NCBI GenBank assembly: GCA_021229015.1
Contig: CM037777.1
Coordinates: 57,047,608-57,111,607, forward strand
Length of the DNA: 64,000 nucleotides
From: Solen grandis
Lineage: Eukaryota; Mollusca; Bivalvia; Adapedonta; Solenidae
Direction of reading: 5' to 3'
A program made the translations under genes and the position numbers. Below the pieces are notes generated by a model that worked only from the letters and a program-made list of their open reading frames with translations, had not been told where the DNA came from and searched no databases. Positions 34,540 through 46,688 of the stretch are shown here, in pieces. Each line of letters starts with the position of its first letter. Position 1 is the first letter of the stretch.

Positions 34540-35680
34540 GTCGCACATAATTTTCAAGCGATTGTTAACAGTAGAACTTGGCTTTATTATTTCTTGCGAC
34601 TGTTAACAGGTGCGTCTTTATCATTTCAAGCGACAGTAATGACTAGTTTAAAACAGTTGTGTTGCGCCTAATTGTCTAAATTGTTCACAGTAGTGGCAGA
34701 CTAACCACTATACACAGTTGTGCTGTGCCTAATTGTCTTTATTGTTCACAGTAGTGGCGGACTAACCAATATACACAGTTGTGTTGCTCTTAATTGTCTT
34801 TATTGTTCACAGTAGTGGCGGACTAGCCACTATACACAGTTGTGTTGCGCCTAATTGTCTTTATTGTTCACAGTAGTGGCGGAATAACCAATATACACAG
34901 TTGTGTTGCTCTTATTTGTCTTTTTTGTTCACAGTAGTGGCGGACTAGCCACTATACACAGTTGTGTTGCGCGTAATTGTCTTTATTGTTCACAGTAGTG
35001 GCGGACTAACCAATATACACAGTTGTGTTGCTCTTAATTGTCCTTTTTGTTCACAGTAGTGGCGGATAGCCATATACACAGTTGTGTTGCCTAATTGTTC
35101 TTTGATTTTCTTATTTCTTTTTTAAGTGACGGACCTAACATATTAATTTGAGTGTTATTTTTCTGTCTCATTTGAAACTGTTCTTCTCATTTCTAGTGAC
35201 TATTCATCATTATGCTGTGTTAGACTTGTCTTTATCTTTTTAGTGACTGTTCACGGTAGGGACGAGCTATTTGTAACGATTGTTCGTAACAGCGTCGAGT
35301 TTGATTTGCCTTTTTCGATTGCATCTGTTCACGGTTATGACTAGTTATACTTCTCCTTATCAATTCACGTGGCTCTTCATAACAGTGTCTAACTATTTTT
35401 TCGTCTCTATCCTTCTGGCGAGTATTCACAATTGTGACGAGCTTAACTTGTCTTTTATAATGTCAAGCGATTGTTAACAGTAGTGTCTACAACAGTGACG
35501 AACTGAATTTGATTGTATTTTTACATTTCTATCTATCATTTCTAGAGATTGTTCATAGTCATTCTTTCTCATTTTATGCGGTTTTTCCCTGCGAGCTTAA
35601 ATTGTCTTTATCATTTCTTTGTGACTGTTCATAGCATTGGCAAGCTTAGTCTTGCGACTTTCTTCTTCTTATTTTTGAAA
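34540..35680 (+). repeat. Ancient degenerate minisatellite flanking a young core
   Basis: Outside 34655-35105, units of roughly 60-70 bp still show GTGACTGTTCAC-like, AGTAGTG(A)CGAGCTTA-like and TTGTCTTTATCATTTC-like segments in repeated order. They differ greatly in sequence and length. This is best read as an older, eroded part of the same array. Confidence 0.55.
34655..35105 (+). repeat. 61-bp minisatellite with alternating unit types
   Basis: TAGTGGC landmarks at 34691, 34752, 34813, 34874, 34935, 34996 and 35057 are all exactly 61 bp apart. Two unit types alternate: one with TTGCTCTTAATTG and CTAGCCACTATAC, the other with TTGCGCCTAATTG and TAACCAATATAC. The recently amplified unit is therefore a 122-bp dimer. 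The last unit (35041-35105) has several single-base losses. Confidence 0.95.
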
Positions 35681-36193
35681 AAAAATAATCTCAATGCAAG
35701 CTTGAAGTACTTTCTTTAAAAATCCCAATTTAACTCAATTTCGAATTTCTGCGCAAATGTTACGAATCGCAATAGACAGAAAAGTCATAATATTGGCCTT
35801 TTATCTTCCAAAGTTACATATTTACAACACAGTTTTAAACTGATTCTTATTGGCATTTTTCTTTGCTTTTCAGCCAGTCTGCCCGCCACATATTTTCACA
35901 ATCAGGAAAACTAATTGAAACATAAAGATAAACTTCTAGAAATACACCTGTAAACATATATTAAAACATTCGCTATGATGATTCAGATGATGTCAATGGC
36001 AATGCTAATGATCATCATAATACGATGATAATATGATGAAGGAAAACTAGTCAACAAACATTAACTACACCAAAATCGATAGTTTATAACAAAACAACCG
36101 TTTCAAGGGAAATAACTGTTTTGATACACCGTCATAGTTTATGGTAGAGTTATAGTTCGTAACACTTGAAAATATATATATATATATAATGCC
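35681..36193. other. Unassigned AT-rich sequence
   Basis: Nothing recognised except a short AT run at 36172-36188. Confidence 0.4.
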
Positions 36194-36471
36194 GTTTGTT
36201 GGGTTTAACGTCCCAACGACAGTATTTCATTCATCTACTTGAGACATATATAGTGCTGCCGTACTGCAGTATCACGCTGTAAACATGTGGCATGATACCA
36301 CACCCGGTCACATTATCCTGACACGGGGCCAACTTCTTATATGCTGAGCGCCAAGCAAGGGAGCTACACCAGTACCATCATTTACGACTTTGGTATGTCG
36401 CGGCCGGGGATCGAACACACGACATCCCGCTCCCTAGGCGGACGCTTCAACCACTCGACCAGCAGGGACGG
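36194..36471 (-). mobile_element. SINE family A copy (good reference)
   Basis: Read from 36471 on the minus strand: CCCTGCTGGTCGAGTGGTTG (A-box) and GTGTTCGATCCCCGGCC (B-box). A body with CCCCGTGTCAGGATAATGTG and TGGTATCATGCCACATG follows, and a tail ending GGGACGTTAAACCCAACAAA. The tRNA-like head resembles a class II tRNA such as Ser/Leu. About 278 bp. Confidence 0.85.
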
Positions 36472-37238
36472 TGTTATGTTTTTAATTATTGGTTTTCATT
36501 CATGGCAAAAAATGTGGAAATGCATATATCATGAGAAAAAAATATGAGCTGTGATGTATAATTTTTGCTAATTCGTATTTCCCAATCAAACATAGAATGA
36601 TAATGGACGTTGATTATATACATTATGTATGACTCATGCGATGTATGTACATGGATATCGTTTTTAACCATACATCTTTATGTACATTGGAACTCTGCTT
36701 GTGGTTTGTTGGTGCTTTATTGCTATATTTAATTTTAAAAAATAAAGAAAAGGCATTCTGTTATTTTTTCTTAATTAGAAAACAGTGCATTTTCAAATTA
36801 TACCAATTTTGTTTGTAGCAAGAGATCATAAAAAATAAACATTTCATATTATCAGAGGAAGACTTTAATTTAGCTTTAAGATGGATACTGGACCGCAGAG
36901 TCATTGGATAATTTCAGTTTCATTTCTGATTTTGAAACGTAAATAATAAATCAAAATGATCGATGAATATTTGAAAGCGTGAATTCATATCGATCATCTC
37001 AGCCAATTTATTCTGAGTAGCATGTAGCAATAGTCCTGGCTCAGACGCACGTTGCACTAATTATTATCTAAATGTATAGGGTCGAAAATTTCCGATTTTT
37101 ACTATTATTTCTTAACGCATGCTGAAAATTGATAAGGTGATGATTTATGTCAACTCTATTATCGTAACACAGGACTGGTGGAATGTGGTTCTTATCATAG
37201 TATTGTTGGTGAAATTCAAGCTAGATCACGTTTCAGGA
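36472..37238. other. Unassigned sequence
   Basis: No supported feature. Confidence 0.4.
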
Positions 37239-37438
37239 TTAACCCTCTCTTAACTGGACGTGTCCTTTTATTATTTTGGAATGCACCATCACTACTAATG
37301 GGGATGGTTGCTGAAACATTTATTGACTGAATATCAAACAGTGTAGACCATGGTCAGAATGAATAGATATGCAGGTTTATGTTTGACTGCACTAGTTGAA
37401 AAGGCAGACACAAGTGTCTGCCGCATTGTCAAGGGTAA
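37239..37438. mobile_element. TTAA-type MITE, third family
   Basis: Starts TTAACCCTCTCTTAACTGG and ends TGTCAAGGGTAA. It contains a perfect GCAGACAC-AA-GTGTCTGC hairpin near the right end and a TTTATTGACTGAATATC segment in the centre. The terminal inverted match is short and the right TTAA is damaged, so the boundary is approximate. Confidence 0.5.
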
Positions 37439-37680
37439 ATATTGATCACAGCAGTTGCTGACTTTGATGTATATGTATATATTTTGTAATCTGCAACCCG
37501 TCCCCCTGATAAAATTACCTGAGTATCTGATATAGATATTAATTGCAAGCTAGTTAGGTACCTTAACATATATGTCAGCGTAGTAAGTTACTTAAACAAG
37601 TACTACTTGGGACTAGGTTCAAATCTGTATCTCGAACTTCTATATGTGTATGTGTGTGTGTTTCACGTGTGTAATGGGTC
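37439..37680. other. Unassigned sequence
   Basis: No supported feature except a short GT run near 37645-37660. Confidence 0.4.
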
Positions 37681-38100
37681 ACAGGGACTCGAAGATGCAT
37701 GGGGCGAATCATTTCGTACTTAATGGTTACAGACACTGTTTTGTGACCAAATTTGGAAAACGCGTTTATAACGAAATTCAACATTGAAAATGGGCCAGGT
37801 TGTGTTTTAAATGAATAAATTCGGAAAATCCTAAACGTAATCGAGGTAGTTTTTCTCTTGTAACGATTATATCATGAATTTGTTGTTCTAATCGAGCTTG
37901 ATAGCAGTCGGGTAAACATATTTCCGGTTTTTTTAGCAGTGAATATAAAGGTAAGTTTTTATTGGCCAATCAAACTGTAAACGAAATTAACATTTCCCGG
38001 GAAAATTTCATTGAATTAGGAGGTCAAGAATAGAATAAACGACGCGATCGAAAATGGGTGCAATGTTATCATTGTCGGACAAGAAGGTATAGGGAAGTCA
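37681..38100 (+). mobile_element. MULE-like TIR element, truncated copy running into the gap
   Basis: Begins ACAGGGACTCGAAGATGCAT and follows the complete element at 44216-44963 for about 420 bp. Shared segments include AACGAAATTCAACATTGAAA, TTTTTCTCTTGTAACGAT and GCAGTGAATATAAAGGTAAG. It stops at the assembly gap; the right TIR is not seen after the gap. It includes the Walker A segment at 38020-38100. Confidence 0.8.
38020..38100 (+). pseudogene. Captured exon-like segment with Walker A motif (copy in truncated element)
   Basis: After a possible 3' splice site (GAATTAG) the frame is open for 27 codons to the gap edge. It begins EVKNRINDAIENG and ends IIVGQEGIGKS. GxxxxGKS is a P-loop (Walker A) nucleotide-binding motif. 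The upstream A-I-x-x-G-x-N-V-x-x pattern is what PIF1-like helicases and some STAND ATPases show just before their P-loop. The family is inferred from about 25 residues only. Confidence 0.5.
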
Positions 38101-38200
38101 NNNNNNNNNNNNNNNNNNNNNNNNNNNNNNNNNNNNNNNNNNNNNNNNNNNNNNNNNNNNNNNNNNNNNNNNNNNNNNNNNNNNNNNNNNNNNNNNNNNN
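38101..38200. other. Assembly gap (100 N)
   Basis: Exactly one hundred N, which usually denotes a gap of unknown size. A MULE-like element lies on the left and a SINE head on the right, so the true sequence between them may be long. Open frames across it are meaningless. Confidence 1.
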
Positions 38201-38290
38201 CGCGTCACCCCCCAGAGACTCGGACCCACAGCACCGAGGGGTTGAAGGATAGTTAGCTAGCGACTTCAACCACTTGGTCACCAGTGCCCC
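38201..38290 (-). mobile_element. SINE family C head, cut by the gap
   Basis: The minus-strand read from 38290 gives GGGGCACTGGTGACCAAGTG (A-box TGACCAAGTGG), a loop-rich middle and GGGTCCGAGTCTC (B-box-like). This is a tRNA-like SINE head. The body would lie in the gap. Confidence 0.6.
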
Positions 38291-39607
38291 ATTTTGAGTA
38301 ACTTGATAAAATCGCAGTAATAGCACGTGGCTTCTCACACAGGCCTAACGGAAACATTTCTTTATCATCGCAAAAAAAAAAGAAGACAATATCTTATCTT
38401 TCATTTTGCATGAAACAGGTTATCATTCATAAATATATTTAGGTACATATCATTACATCAGAAAATAAAGTTTATTGGTTTATATTTACATTAATTACAT
38501 ATTAACTAAACATCAGTAACTTCGTCGGCTCAAAACTTCAGTTCAGCAGGAAAATAATAATTTTTTCCAGGTAAACAGTCCATCCAACATTTGATAGTTA
38601 TTTCCATCTATTCTTAAAAATAGTTTGCGTTTATGTTTAACAAAAATCCTTTAAACTTTAATTAAACATCATACGTTTTTGATGTCTTACAGACCCTGAG
38701 TCAATTCTGAAATGCAACTTTCAACCTAAAATAAAACAGCGCAAAAATAGTCTTCAAACGATTGCAGGTATCGGAGACATAAAATTAATCAATGTTTCAA
38801 ATTAGAAATCAGGAATTTACATGGAACCAATTCTTTTAGCATGACTTGTGATCATGTTCTAGCTAGGCCACATGTTATCTGATTATTTCATTTACCTAAC
38901 ATAACATGACAAAACATAACATAATATAACATAACATCGTTAATTCGGCATAAAATAGCCTATATCATATTCATAGCCTACATTTGCATTGTAATTACAA
39001 TGAAGATACTCAATGAATGGTAATCCTCATTCATTTAACAATAAAACTTTTGCCAGGAAGTCATTTTAGGAGCTTAGCAAAAAGTGATGGCATAACCTAA
39101 GAGAAAATTAAGTTTATGTCATTAATGTTTCGTACACGTTCTTAAAACACAAGTCTCTGAGAAAAGAGAAAATTACGAAAAGTAACACTAACATTTATTT
39201 TGTAAACATAAAAATAAGACACTTATGTTGATAAATCACGTTGAATCTGTAACGTGGACTATTTTCACGAAAGTTCTGACTTTGGTAGTGTTAGATGCAG
39301 GCGCAGGGATTTATTCCAAAATCCTTTTGTTCACATAAATGTCAACAAGGGTGGACATCAGCTTGGGAGTCGACTCGCTTCAATTCATTTCTTTAAATCT
39401 TTCAAATAAATATTTACAATCTTCTTACGGAATCGATAAAATATGGATTTAACCATCGAAATATACAAAAAATATTGCGAAACTTATCTCCCTATGTCTG
39501 CTTATTCATTGAAATATTCGTAAATTCCGGAATGGTTCGGAGTTTTACATTGCAGTAATGGTCATCAATATTGCAATTATTTTAATTTATTGGTAACATA
39601 ATTATAC
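38291..39607. other. Unassigned AT-rich sequence
   Basis: A short AACAT-rich stretch at 38900-38940 is low complexity. No genes or known repeats. Confidence 0.4.
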
Positions 39608-40672
39608 AACATCAAACAACTAAATACATAATACCCCAACTGCACCACAAAACTACATAATACCACAACTGCACCACACATCTACACAATATCAACATTA
39701 AATAACACAACTACACAATACCACAACTGCACTACACAACTACACAATACCACAACTGCACTACACAACTACACAATACCACAACTGCACTACACAACTA
39801 CACAATACAACAACTGCACTACACAACTACACAATACCACAACTGCACCACAAAACTACACAATACCACAACTGCACTACACAACTACACAATACAACAA
39901 CTGCACCACACAACTACACAATACCACAACTGCACTACAAAATACCACAACTACACACTGCACAATACAAAACACACACACAATAACAATACCACAACAG
40001 ACTCACATACCACACTCACACAAATCAAAACACCACCACACAAAACACAATACCACACCTCACCACAAAACTACAAATACCACCACTCACCACAAAACTA
40101 CATAATACCACCACTTCACCACTACAAATACACACTCACCAAAACTACAAAACACACACTCACCACAAACTACTAATACCCCCACTTCACACAAAACTAC
40201 ATATACAACTTCACCAAAACTACATAATACACACACCACAAACACATTAATACCACCATTCACCACAAAACTACAACACACACTTCACCACAAAACTATA
40301 ATACCACACTTCACCACAAACTACATAATACCACCACTCCAAACTACAACACACCAAAACTACATAATACCACCACTTCACCACAAAACTACATAATACC
40401 ACCACTTCACCACAAAACTACATAATACCACCACTTCACCACAAAACTACTTAATACCACCACTTCACCACAAAACTACAAATACCACCACTTCACCACA
40501 AAACTACATAATACCACCACTTCACCAGAAAACTACATAATACCACCACTTCACCAGAAAACTACATAATACCACCACTTCACCAGAAAACTACATAATA
40601 CCACCACTTCACCACAAAACTACATAATACCACCACTTCACCACAAAACTACATAATACCACCACTTCATTA
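39608..40672 (+). repeat. 29-bp minisatellite, two unit types with an irregular middle
   Basis: The left part (39640-39950) repeats CACAACTGCACTACACAACT-type units. The right part (40360-40672) repeats CCACCACTTCACCACAAAAC-type units; both are 29 bp. The middle (about 39950-40360) keeps the motif but has many single-base losses. One strand is nearly free of G. Confidence 0.9.
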
Positions 40673-41029
40673 CACATTAAAAAACTACATAAAATCATTA
40701 CGCCACACTTCCATATTATATCAAACCCATCACACTAACATCATATCGGCACCACTTCATCACACAATGCCATACACACATTATACCCCTACATGATACC
40801 ACTAATTCATACAATATCTATTAACCGCTCCAGAAGTCACCACATCATACCAGATTGATATTACAACTTCATAATACTACTACATCAAAACATGATGATC
40901 ACACTTCTGTAAAAGCCATTGAAGTATATCATACTTTAAACCTTTATCACAGAACAGCATAAGACAAAAAAATCATTGCACTATGCTACAAAATAATACA
41001 ACACCAAACCATAATGACCACACTACTAC

Positions 41030-41625
41030 ATAAGCCACGATACTATACAGTATTTATCATGCCGCTACTTAATGATATATGACCAAGCCATAATGATGAC
41101 ACTAAGCCAATACACTATACCATATTTATCATACCGCTACTTAATGATATTAGACCAAACCATACTTAATGATATTAGACCAAACCATAATGATGTCACT
41201 AAGCCACTACACTATACCATATTTATCATGCCGCTACTTAATGATATTAGACCAAACCATAATGATGTCCCTAAGCCACTACACTATACCATATTTATCA
41301 TGCCGCTACTTAATGATATTAGACCAAACCATAATGATGTCACTAAGCCACTACACTATACCATATTTATCATGCCGCTACTTAATGATATTAGACCAAA
41401 CCATAATGATGACACTAAGCCACTACACTATACCATATTTATCATGCCGCTACTTAATGATATTAGACCAAACCATAATGATGTCACTAAGCCACTACAC
41501 TATACGATATTAGACCAAACCAAACCATAATGATAACCACTATACCATATTTATATCCGCTACTTAATGATATTAGACCAAACCATAATGATGACTAAGC
41601 CTAACTTTACCATATTTATTACAAT
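41030..41625 (+). repeat. 72-bp minisatellite
   Basis: GCCGCTACTTAATGATAT recurs at 41230, 41302, 41374 and 41446 with an exact 72-bp period; earlier and later units are irregular. A 26-bp duplication of CTTAATGATATTAGACCAAA adds length near 41139-41190. Because 72 is divisible by three, two long open frames with 24-residue repeats appear on the plus strand. They are by-products. Confidence 0.95.
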
Positions 41626-41639
41626 ATTTATACAATAAA

Positions 41640-44205
41640 TAATAACCTTACACATCAAATGAATAAATAAACTTCACACATCCTACAATACCTTACAGGT
41701 CTGCAGATTTCATTACCTGGCACACTTATTCGATGAGCCGATGCAAAGACACCATGCGGAAGATATGCATATCGAATAATTAACTTCTAGCGTGATCCAG
41801 TGTTATTTTTTTTCTTTTTGTGGTAGTGTGTGTGTGTTTTTGTGTGTGTGTGAGGTGGGGGGGGGGGGTGCTTTCAATTATTCTATGTGAATTTCTGACG
41901 GTATACTTACAGAATGTGTAAAACTGCTAAACTGCAGTGTTACAAAATTCGAGATAATGTTAATTTGAAATGTTTTGTACAATACACGCTTGATAAAATA
42001 CAAACATTTTATGCTTAAGGACTTTCTTTTATTGCAAAATCCCACTGTAACAAGCTCTTCGATTTAAATTATACCTCACTAAGTATATAAACCAAGGCTG
42101 GAAAATTAATTATTGCCGATTCTGTGGAATGTATATACTACGGTATTTTCCAAGTTATACATTTGACATTTAAGCGACATCAATTCACTAGTCTTTTCAA
42201 TAAGTTACTCAATGAATGACGTCATGGAACTAATTACCAAACTAGGTCACGGGAGCATACATCTTAAAAATGAATAAAACAAATCTGCATAAATCTCACA
42301 TTAAAAAGAATACAACTGCTTTGCATGCACCCTCGGGGAGCTTTACGGGTGGCCAACCACCGCCCCAGTAGGCACGAGGGTTAATCCTTAGTATCATGTG
42401 TTAAACTCCTTAACAGCCGAGACTGTTCCGATTGCAACTTTTAATACGATCCAAACACCTGTCGACCGTTGGTTTTAACTTCTAACCGATTGATGGAAAT
42501 AAAAAATGGTTTATGTCGTGTCATTCCGCACTTGAAAGAGAGGTCATGTTTACTGCGATATTCATACCATTATATGTTTGCCAACTTTTTATTTTACTTT
42601 CTAGTCCTGATTGCTTTATGTCTGGAAGACTACCAGCTTTGATTTCTGTTATCGGTGCAACATACTCTCTTCAAGAAGGTTTATACAAGTACATGCAAGT
42701 AAAACGATTCCAAATGTATAGCCGTTAAAATTAATTGTGGACGATTGTGGAAATTCAATGAAAAAGACCATTTCACTCCGAAATGAGATGAAAACCTACG
42801 TACGGCAAATCAACGAGGATTAGATACATATTATATATATGCTGGCGTAAAAGCCCAAACATTGTTCAATGGGATATAAACGTACACCAGTCACTGATTG
42901 GTCAATTTAAGTCAGCGAGTTATACCGTATACTGCCGATCTTCTGGTGAAATGGTCTATTGATAGATAATGAGAATATGTTAAAAAATATGGTTGTGTAA
43001 AAAATGATATTAAATTTAAATGAATTCAATATATACAGTAGAGACTCATCATAATCTAGTAAATTTGCTTGAAGCGAAACTCCCTTGAGGCCCTGACTGC
43101 ACATCATTTCGAAAAGTGGTATTTTCAAAAAAAAAGTCTAAATATGCATTTGAAATTTACTATTATTATTATTATATTTATTTTGTGAAATTTGTCAACA
43201 GATATGCCGGTAATCAAAGGCAGCCAAAAGTTATTATATTTTATAATATTTTTTCTTTATTATCAGACACTCAACCTGACCACTGTCAGAAAATCTATTT
43301 TCAAATTATGACAAAGTAGACCGCCTGCTTAAATATTATAATTAACTTATGCTTATAGATCACCGTTTGAAATAAAAAAAACAACAAAATAAAACTGACC
43401 TACACTCTAAATATAGGACGATAAAATCATGATCCTGTAAAACACAGGAAGAATGACATTTGACTCAGACAGGAAGTTTTCATACTGAAGAACATTGTTA
43501 GAGGTCGCTCGCTGAAATATTCAAGTTCACAGTAGGCGGGCAGACATAGCAGTATTAACCCTTTTTACACATAGAAATATCAGAGACTTATAAAAATTCT
43601 TTGCCCATATCAACTTTTTGAAGTCGCGCGCGGCCAATGAGGCTTCAACGAGACCCGGACGAGATTGGAAATCAAATATACATTTATGTTCAAATGGATA
43701 TTAAAAGTAATACCAGTAAGCAATTATTCTACATGTTTGCCTTTGAAGATTTGTGTTACTGGCACCAGTTAAAAACCCTTACCGGCAAAAATCACGGGTT
43801 AATCCTGCATGTACAAGAGGCTATCATGTAACCCGGCGTTTTCTCATGCCGCGCTTCATATCGGACCAGTTATCTATCTGTCTTTCTTCCTTTCTCCCCC
43901 CCTTCTCTCACTCTCGCTGTCTTAATTATAATTAAACCAAAAAAAAAGTACTCTTTACATGCATTCGTCCTCTCCTCTCCTTCATCTAAACTCACTTCAG
44001 CTAAAATCAGTAACCTTACTAAAAGTATTTGGAAGTCGTTTTTTTTTTGTTTTGTTTTTTTGTAAGGTTCCCCCAATATGACTATTGCAAGGATATATTT
44101 CAAGGAATAGTCATAGAAACAGATAAAAATCTGCGTGAAAAGATGCGACAGAACTTGGGTTATGAAATCAACACACGGTAACATAAGGTAGCAAAAATGA
44201 AATTC
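41640..44205. other. Unassigned sequence with low-complexity patches
   Basis: A GT/G-rich tract lies at 41823-41870 and TTA/TAT runs near 43160-43180. A GC-richer patch at 42325-42385 is unidentified. A possible TTAACCC...GGGTTAA interval (43555-43802) lacks real TIRs. The 71-codon frame at 42513 has no support. Confidence 0.4.
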
Positions 44206-44215
44206 GGTGTTGATT
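44206..44215. repeat. Left 10-bp target site duplication
   Basis: GGTGTTGATT, repeated exactly at 44964-44973 on the other side of the TIR element. Confidence 0.95.
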
Positions 44216-44963
44216 ACAGGGGCTCGAAGTTGCATTGGGCGAATCATTGCATACTTAATGGTAACATAAAAAAGGAAGGGAGGACACTGTTTTGAGACCT
44301 AATTTGGAAAAACGCGTTTACAACGAAATTCAACATTGAAAATGGAACAGGTTGTGTTTTAAATGCATAGATTATTATTAAACGTAATTGAGGTAGTTTT
44401 TCTCTTATAACGATAATACTATGAATCGAGCTTGACAACAGCGGGGAAGGCTATTTCCGGTTTCTTCCGCAGTGAATATATAGGTAAGTTTTAATTGGTA
44501 AATCAAAATATAAACGGAACTGCCATTTTCCCGGGAAAGCTTCATTGAGTTACGGAGGTCCAGAAAAGCATAAACAATGCGATTGAAAATGGACACAATG
44601 TACTCATTGTCGGACAAGCAGGTACAGGGAAGTAAAACCTGCTAGCATAATATTCAATTTAAATATATTGACCAATGAGCGCTTACATTTTATTAACTGC
44701 AAAAGAAACCGGAACTAATCGTCCCTGGCTGTTGTCAGACTCGATTGGGACATAAAAATCACTTGTATGTCATTTATAAGAGTAAAAACAACACGGGAAA
44801 CGACTTAATTTTTTTTATTTCTATTCATTTCAAATGCATATGAACCATATTTCTGGTCGTTTTTTTTACTGAAAATGCGATATTAAAAAATAGCCGAAAA
44901 TAGTGTCCTCCCTTCCTTTTTCAAGTACGAAATGATTCGCCCCATGCAACTTCGAGCCCCTGT
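44216..44963 (+). mobile_element. Complete 748-bp MULE-like element carrying an exon-like segment
   Basis: Both ends read ACAGGGGCTCGAAGTTGCAT inward. The inverted similarity continues for about 75 bp, through GGGCGAATCATT and AAGGAAGGGAGGACACT, with one 10-12-bp indel. It is flanked by a perfect 10-bp duplication. Long TIRs plus a 9-11-bp duplication are the signature of Mutator-like elements; the assignment is inferred because no transposase is encoded. The interior includes a Walker A-encoding segment (44555-44632). A second copy begins at 37681. Confidence 0.85.
44555..44632 (+). pseudogene. Captured exon-like segment with Walker A motif (complete element)
   Basis: Twenty-six codons begin EVQKSINNAIENG and end NVLIVGQAGTGK, directly followed by TAA where the other copy has TCA (serine). 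The GQAGTGK P-loop matches the Walker A consensus well. In the other copy the same frame is also open despite many nucleotide differences. AAGTAAAA at the end could also be an exon/donor junction. This looks like part of a host P-loop gene, PIF1-helicase-like or STAND-like, picked up by the transposon. Confidence 0.5.
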
Positions 44964-44973
44964 GGTGTTGATT
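44964..44973. repeat. Right 10-bp target site duplication
   Basis: GGTGTTGATT, identical to 44206-44215. Confidence 0.95.
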
Positions 44974-46688
44974 GGGCTTACTGGAACGGTTAAATGGTGT
45001 CGAATAATCATCCGTGAAACGATTTATTCTGGGAAGTCAAAATTAGCATAGATCAGCGTCCCCTACCTAAGAAGCAGACTATAACTGTCTTTCAGTGTAC
45101 AGTGATTCAGACTAAAATACCCGTATACTGCAGCGCAGATAATTACAGCGTTCGAAAGGCCTTAATGTGCATCTAATAGAAATGTTTTGATAAACATCTA
45201 TATATTCATCAAAGAAAATGAACTTTATTAAAATTTCGCGAATACGAAGCATGTATTTTCGCTAGTTACCATCTCTACAAACAATGGGGCGTAACTTTTA
45301 TCCATAAGTATAAGATAATTTAATGTTCATTCGGTGATGTCTTAAGTCACCATCTTAAAGTAGGTCAAAAGTGGATCTAGACAGCTACATCGAAAAAAAA
45401 AAAGAAAAAAAAAAGAGAGAGAGAAAACCAACCACATACTAGAAATGGGGTCGCGGGTAGGACTGTAGCAACTGGGAGATTCAAGTGGAGACAACCACAG
45501 ATGCAACATTAGACCGTGATGGTATTCACATAAAGTTTCATTGCTTTGTGCTATCATAAGTGGGCTGCAACCAGTATAAAACTAGTAGAAATTATATGCT
45601 ATCATGCATCGCATCGGCCGAGGGATTTTACCTCAGTATGTCGCGTTTTAGGGTGTGTCAAATTACGCCATATAATGCAGAAACGTATTTCATTTATAAG
45701 GCTCGTTTTCATCGGTCAACATTTTAGCCAACGACTGTTGTAAAAACGACGTTTCGAACGGCCTGATGTCATAAGTGAAACGGAATTAACCGAGGGATAT
45801 TAGCGATGGGTTTTATGCTGCACATCTAAATTTTAATTCTACAGATAAGTTTCCCTTGGACTTCCAGCGGAGGACCTAACAGAAGCATATATTATGTAAC
45901 TGTCAAGCACAAAATCGTCCCCTTTATGTTACGACTGTTTACGTGCGTTCTACGTACGTTTGTTCAAACAAGCATTTGAATTTGGCACGTAGCGATCTAG
46001 ATCGATATATTGCACGACAATAGCCTTCTCCATAACAAACTCCCCGAAGCCAAATAAAACTGACTGTCAGAATTAAAATACTGTTATCAATGTGATCTCT
46101 ATATTTTACATTAATGAATTGAATGGATATATATTTCACTTAATTTATATTTGCTCAGTGCTCAGTATGATAAAGACCTTATCACAAGGTGATTGAAATC
46201 ATTTTAAAATTCAAATTCTAGTGTTATCCAATTAAGTAGGTTTCCAAATGCCTTATGTCAATACAAAATGTAAAAATACTTTAGTATTTCACAAACACGT
46301 GTGAAAGGTTAACAACGAGACCTTAGTGTAATGCTTGGCATTGCGTATCTCACGTTAACTTTTCACGCATTATAAAGTTATGGCTCACTTGTGCCCCCGC
46401 CCTTTCATGAAAATACAAATATATGTTGCAGTACGTGTTTGGGTTATCACAGACAAACAAAACGTACTATGGTATAGAATGCGCGTAAATATGTGCTTAG
46501 ATTTGATTGAAGAAACTTGTTTGACCGGTAAGGGGCTTATAATCTCGCTTACAAGCACTGTTTCCCTAGATACGATTGTTGCCACAACATTTTGGGATTT
46601 ACTATTTTAGTGGGATTCAAACTTTGAACAGTTTGTCATGCATACATTCAAAAGCGTCTTGAAATATGAAATGCAAAATCGTGGTCAA
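44974..46688. other. Unassigned sequence
   Basis: Nothing recognised apart from an A/GA-rich tract at 45391-45425. Confidence 0.4.

Noticed and set aside
41072..41530. 152- and 114-codon overlapping plus-strand frames with 24-residue repeats
   Set aside because: They are generated by a 72-bp minisatellite; a period divisible by three keeps frames open. The array is AT-rich and has no start context or domain.
43555..43802. Possible TTAA-bounded MITE (TTAACCC...GGGTTAA)
   Set aside because: Beyond seven bases the ends are not inverted repeats and there is no second copy.
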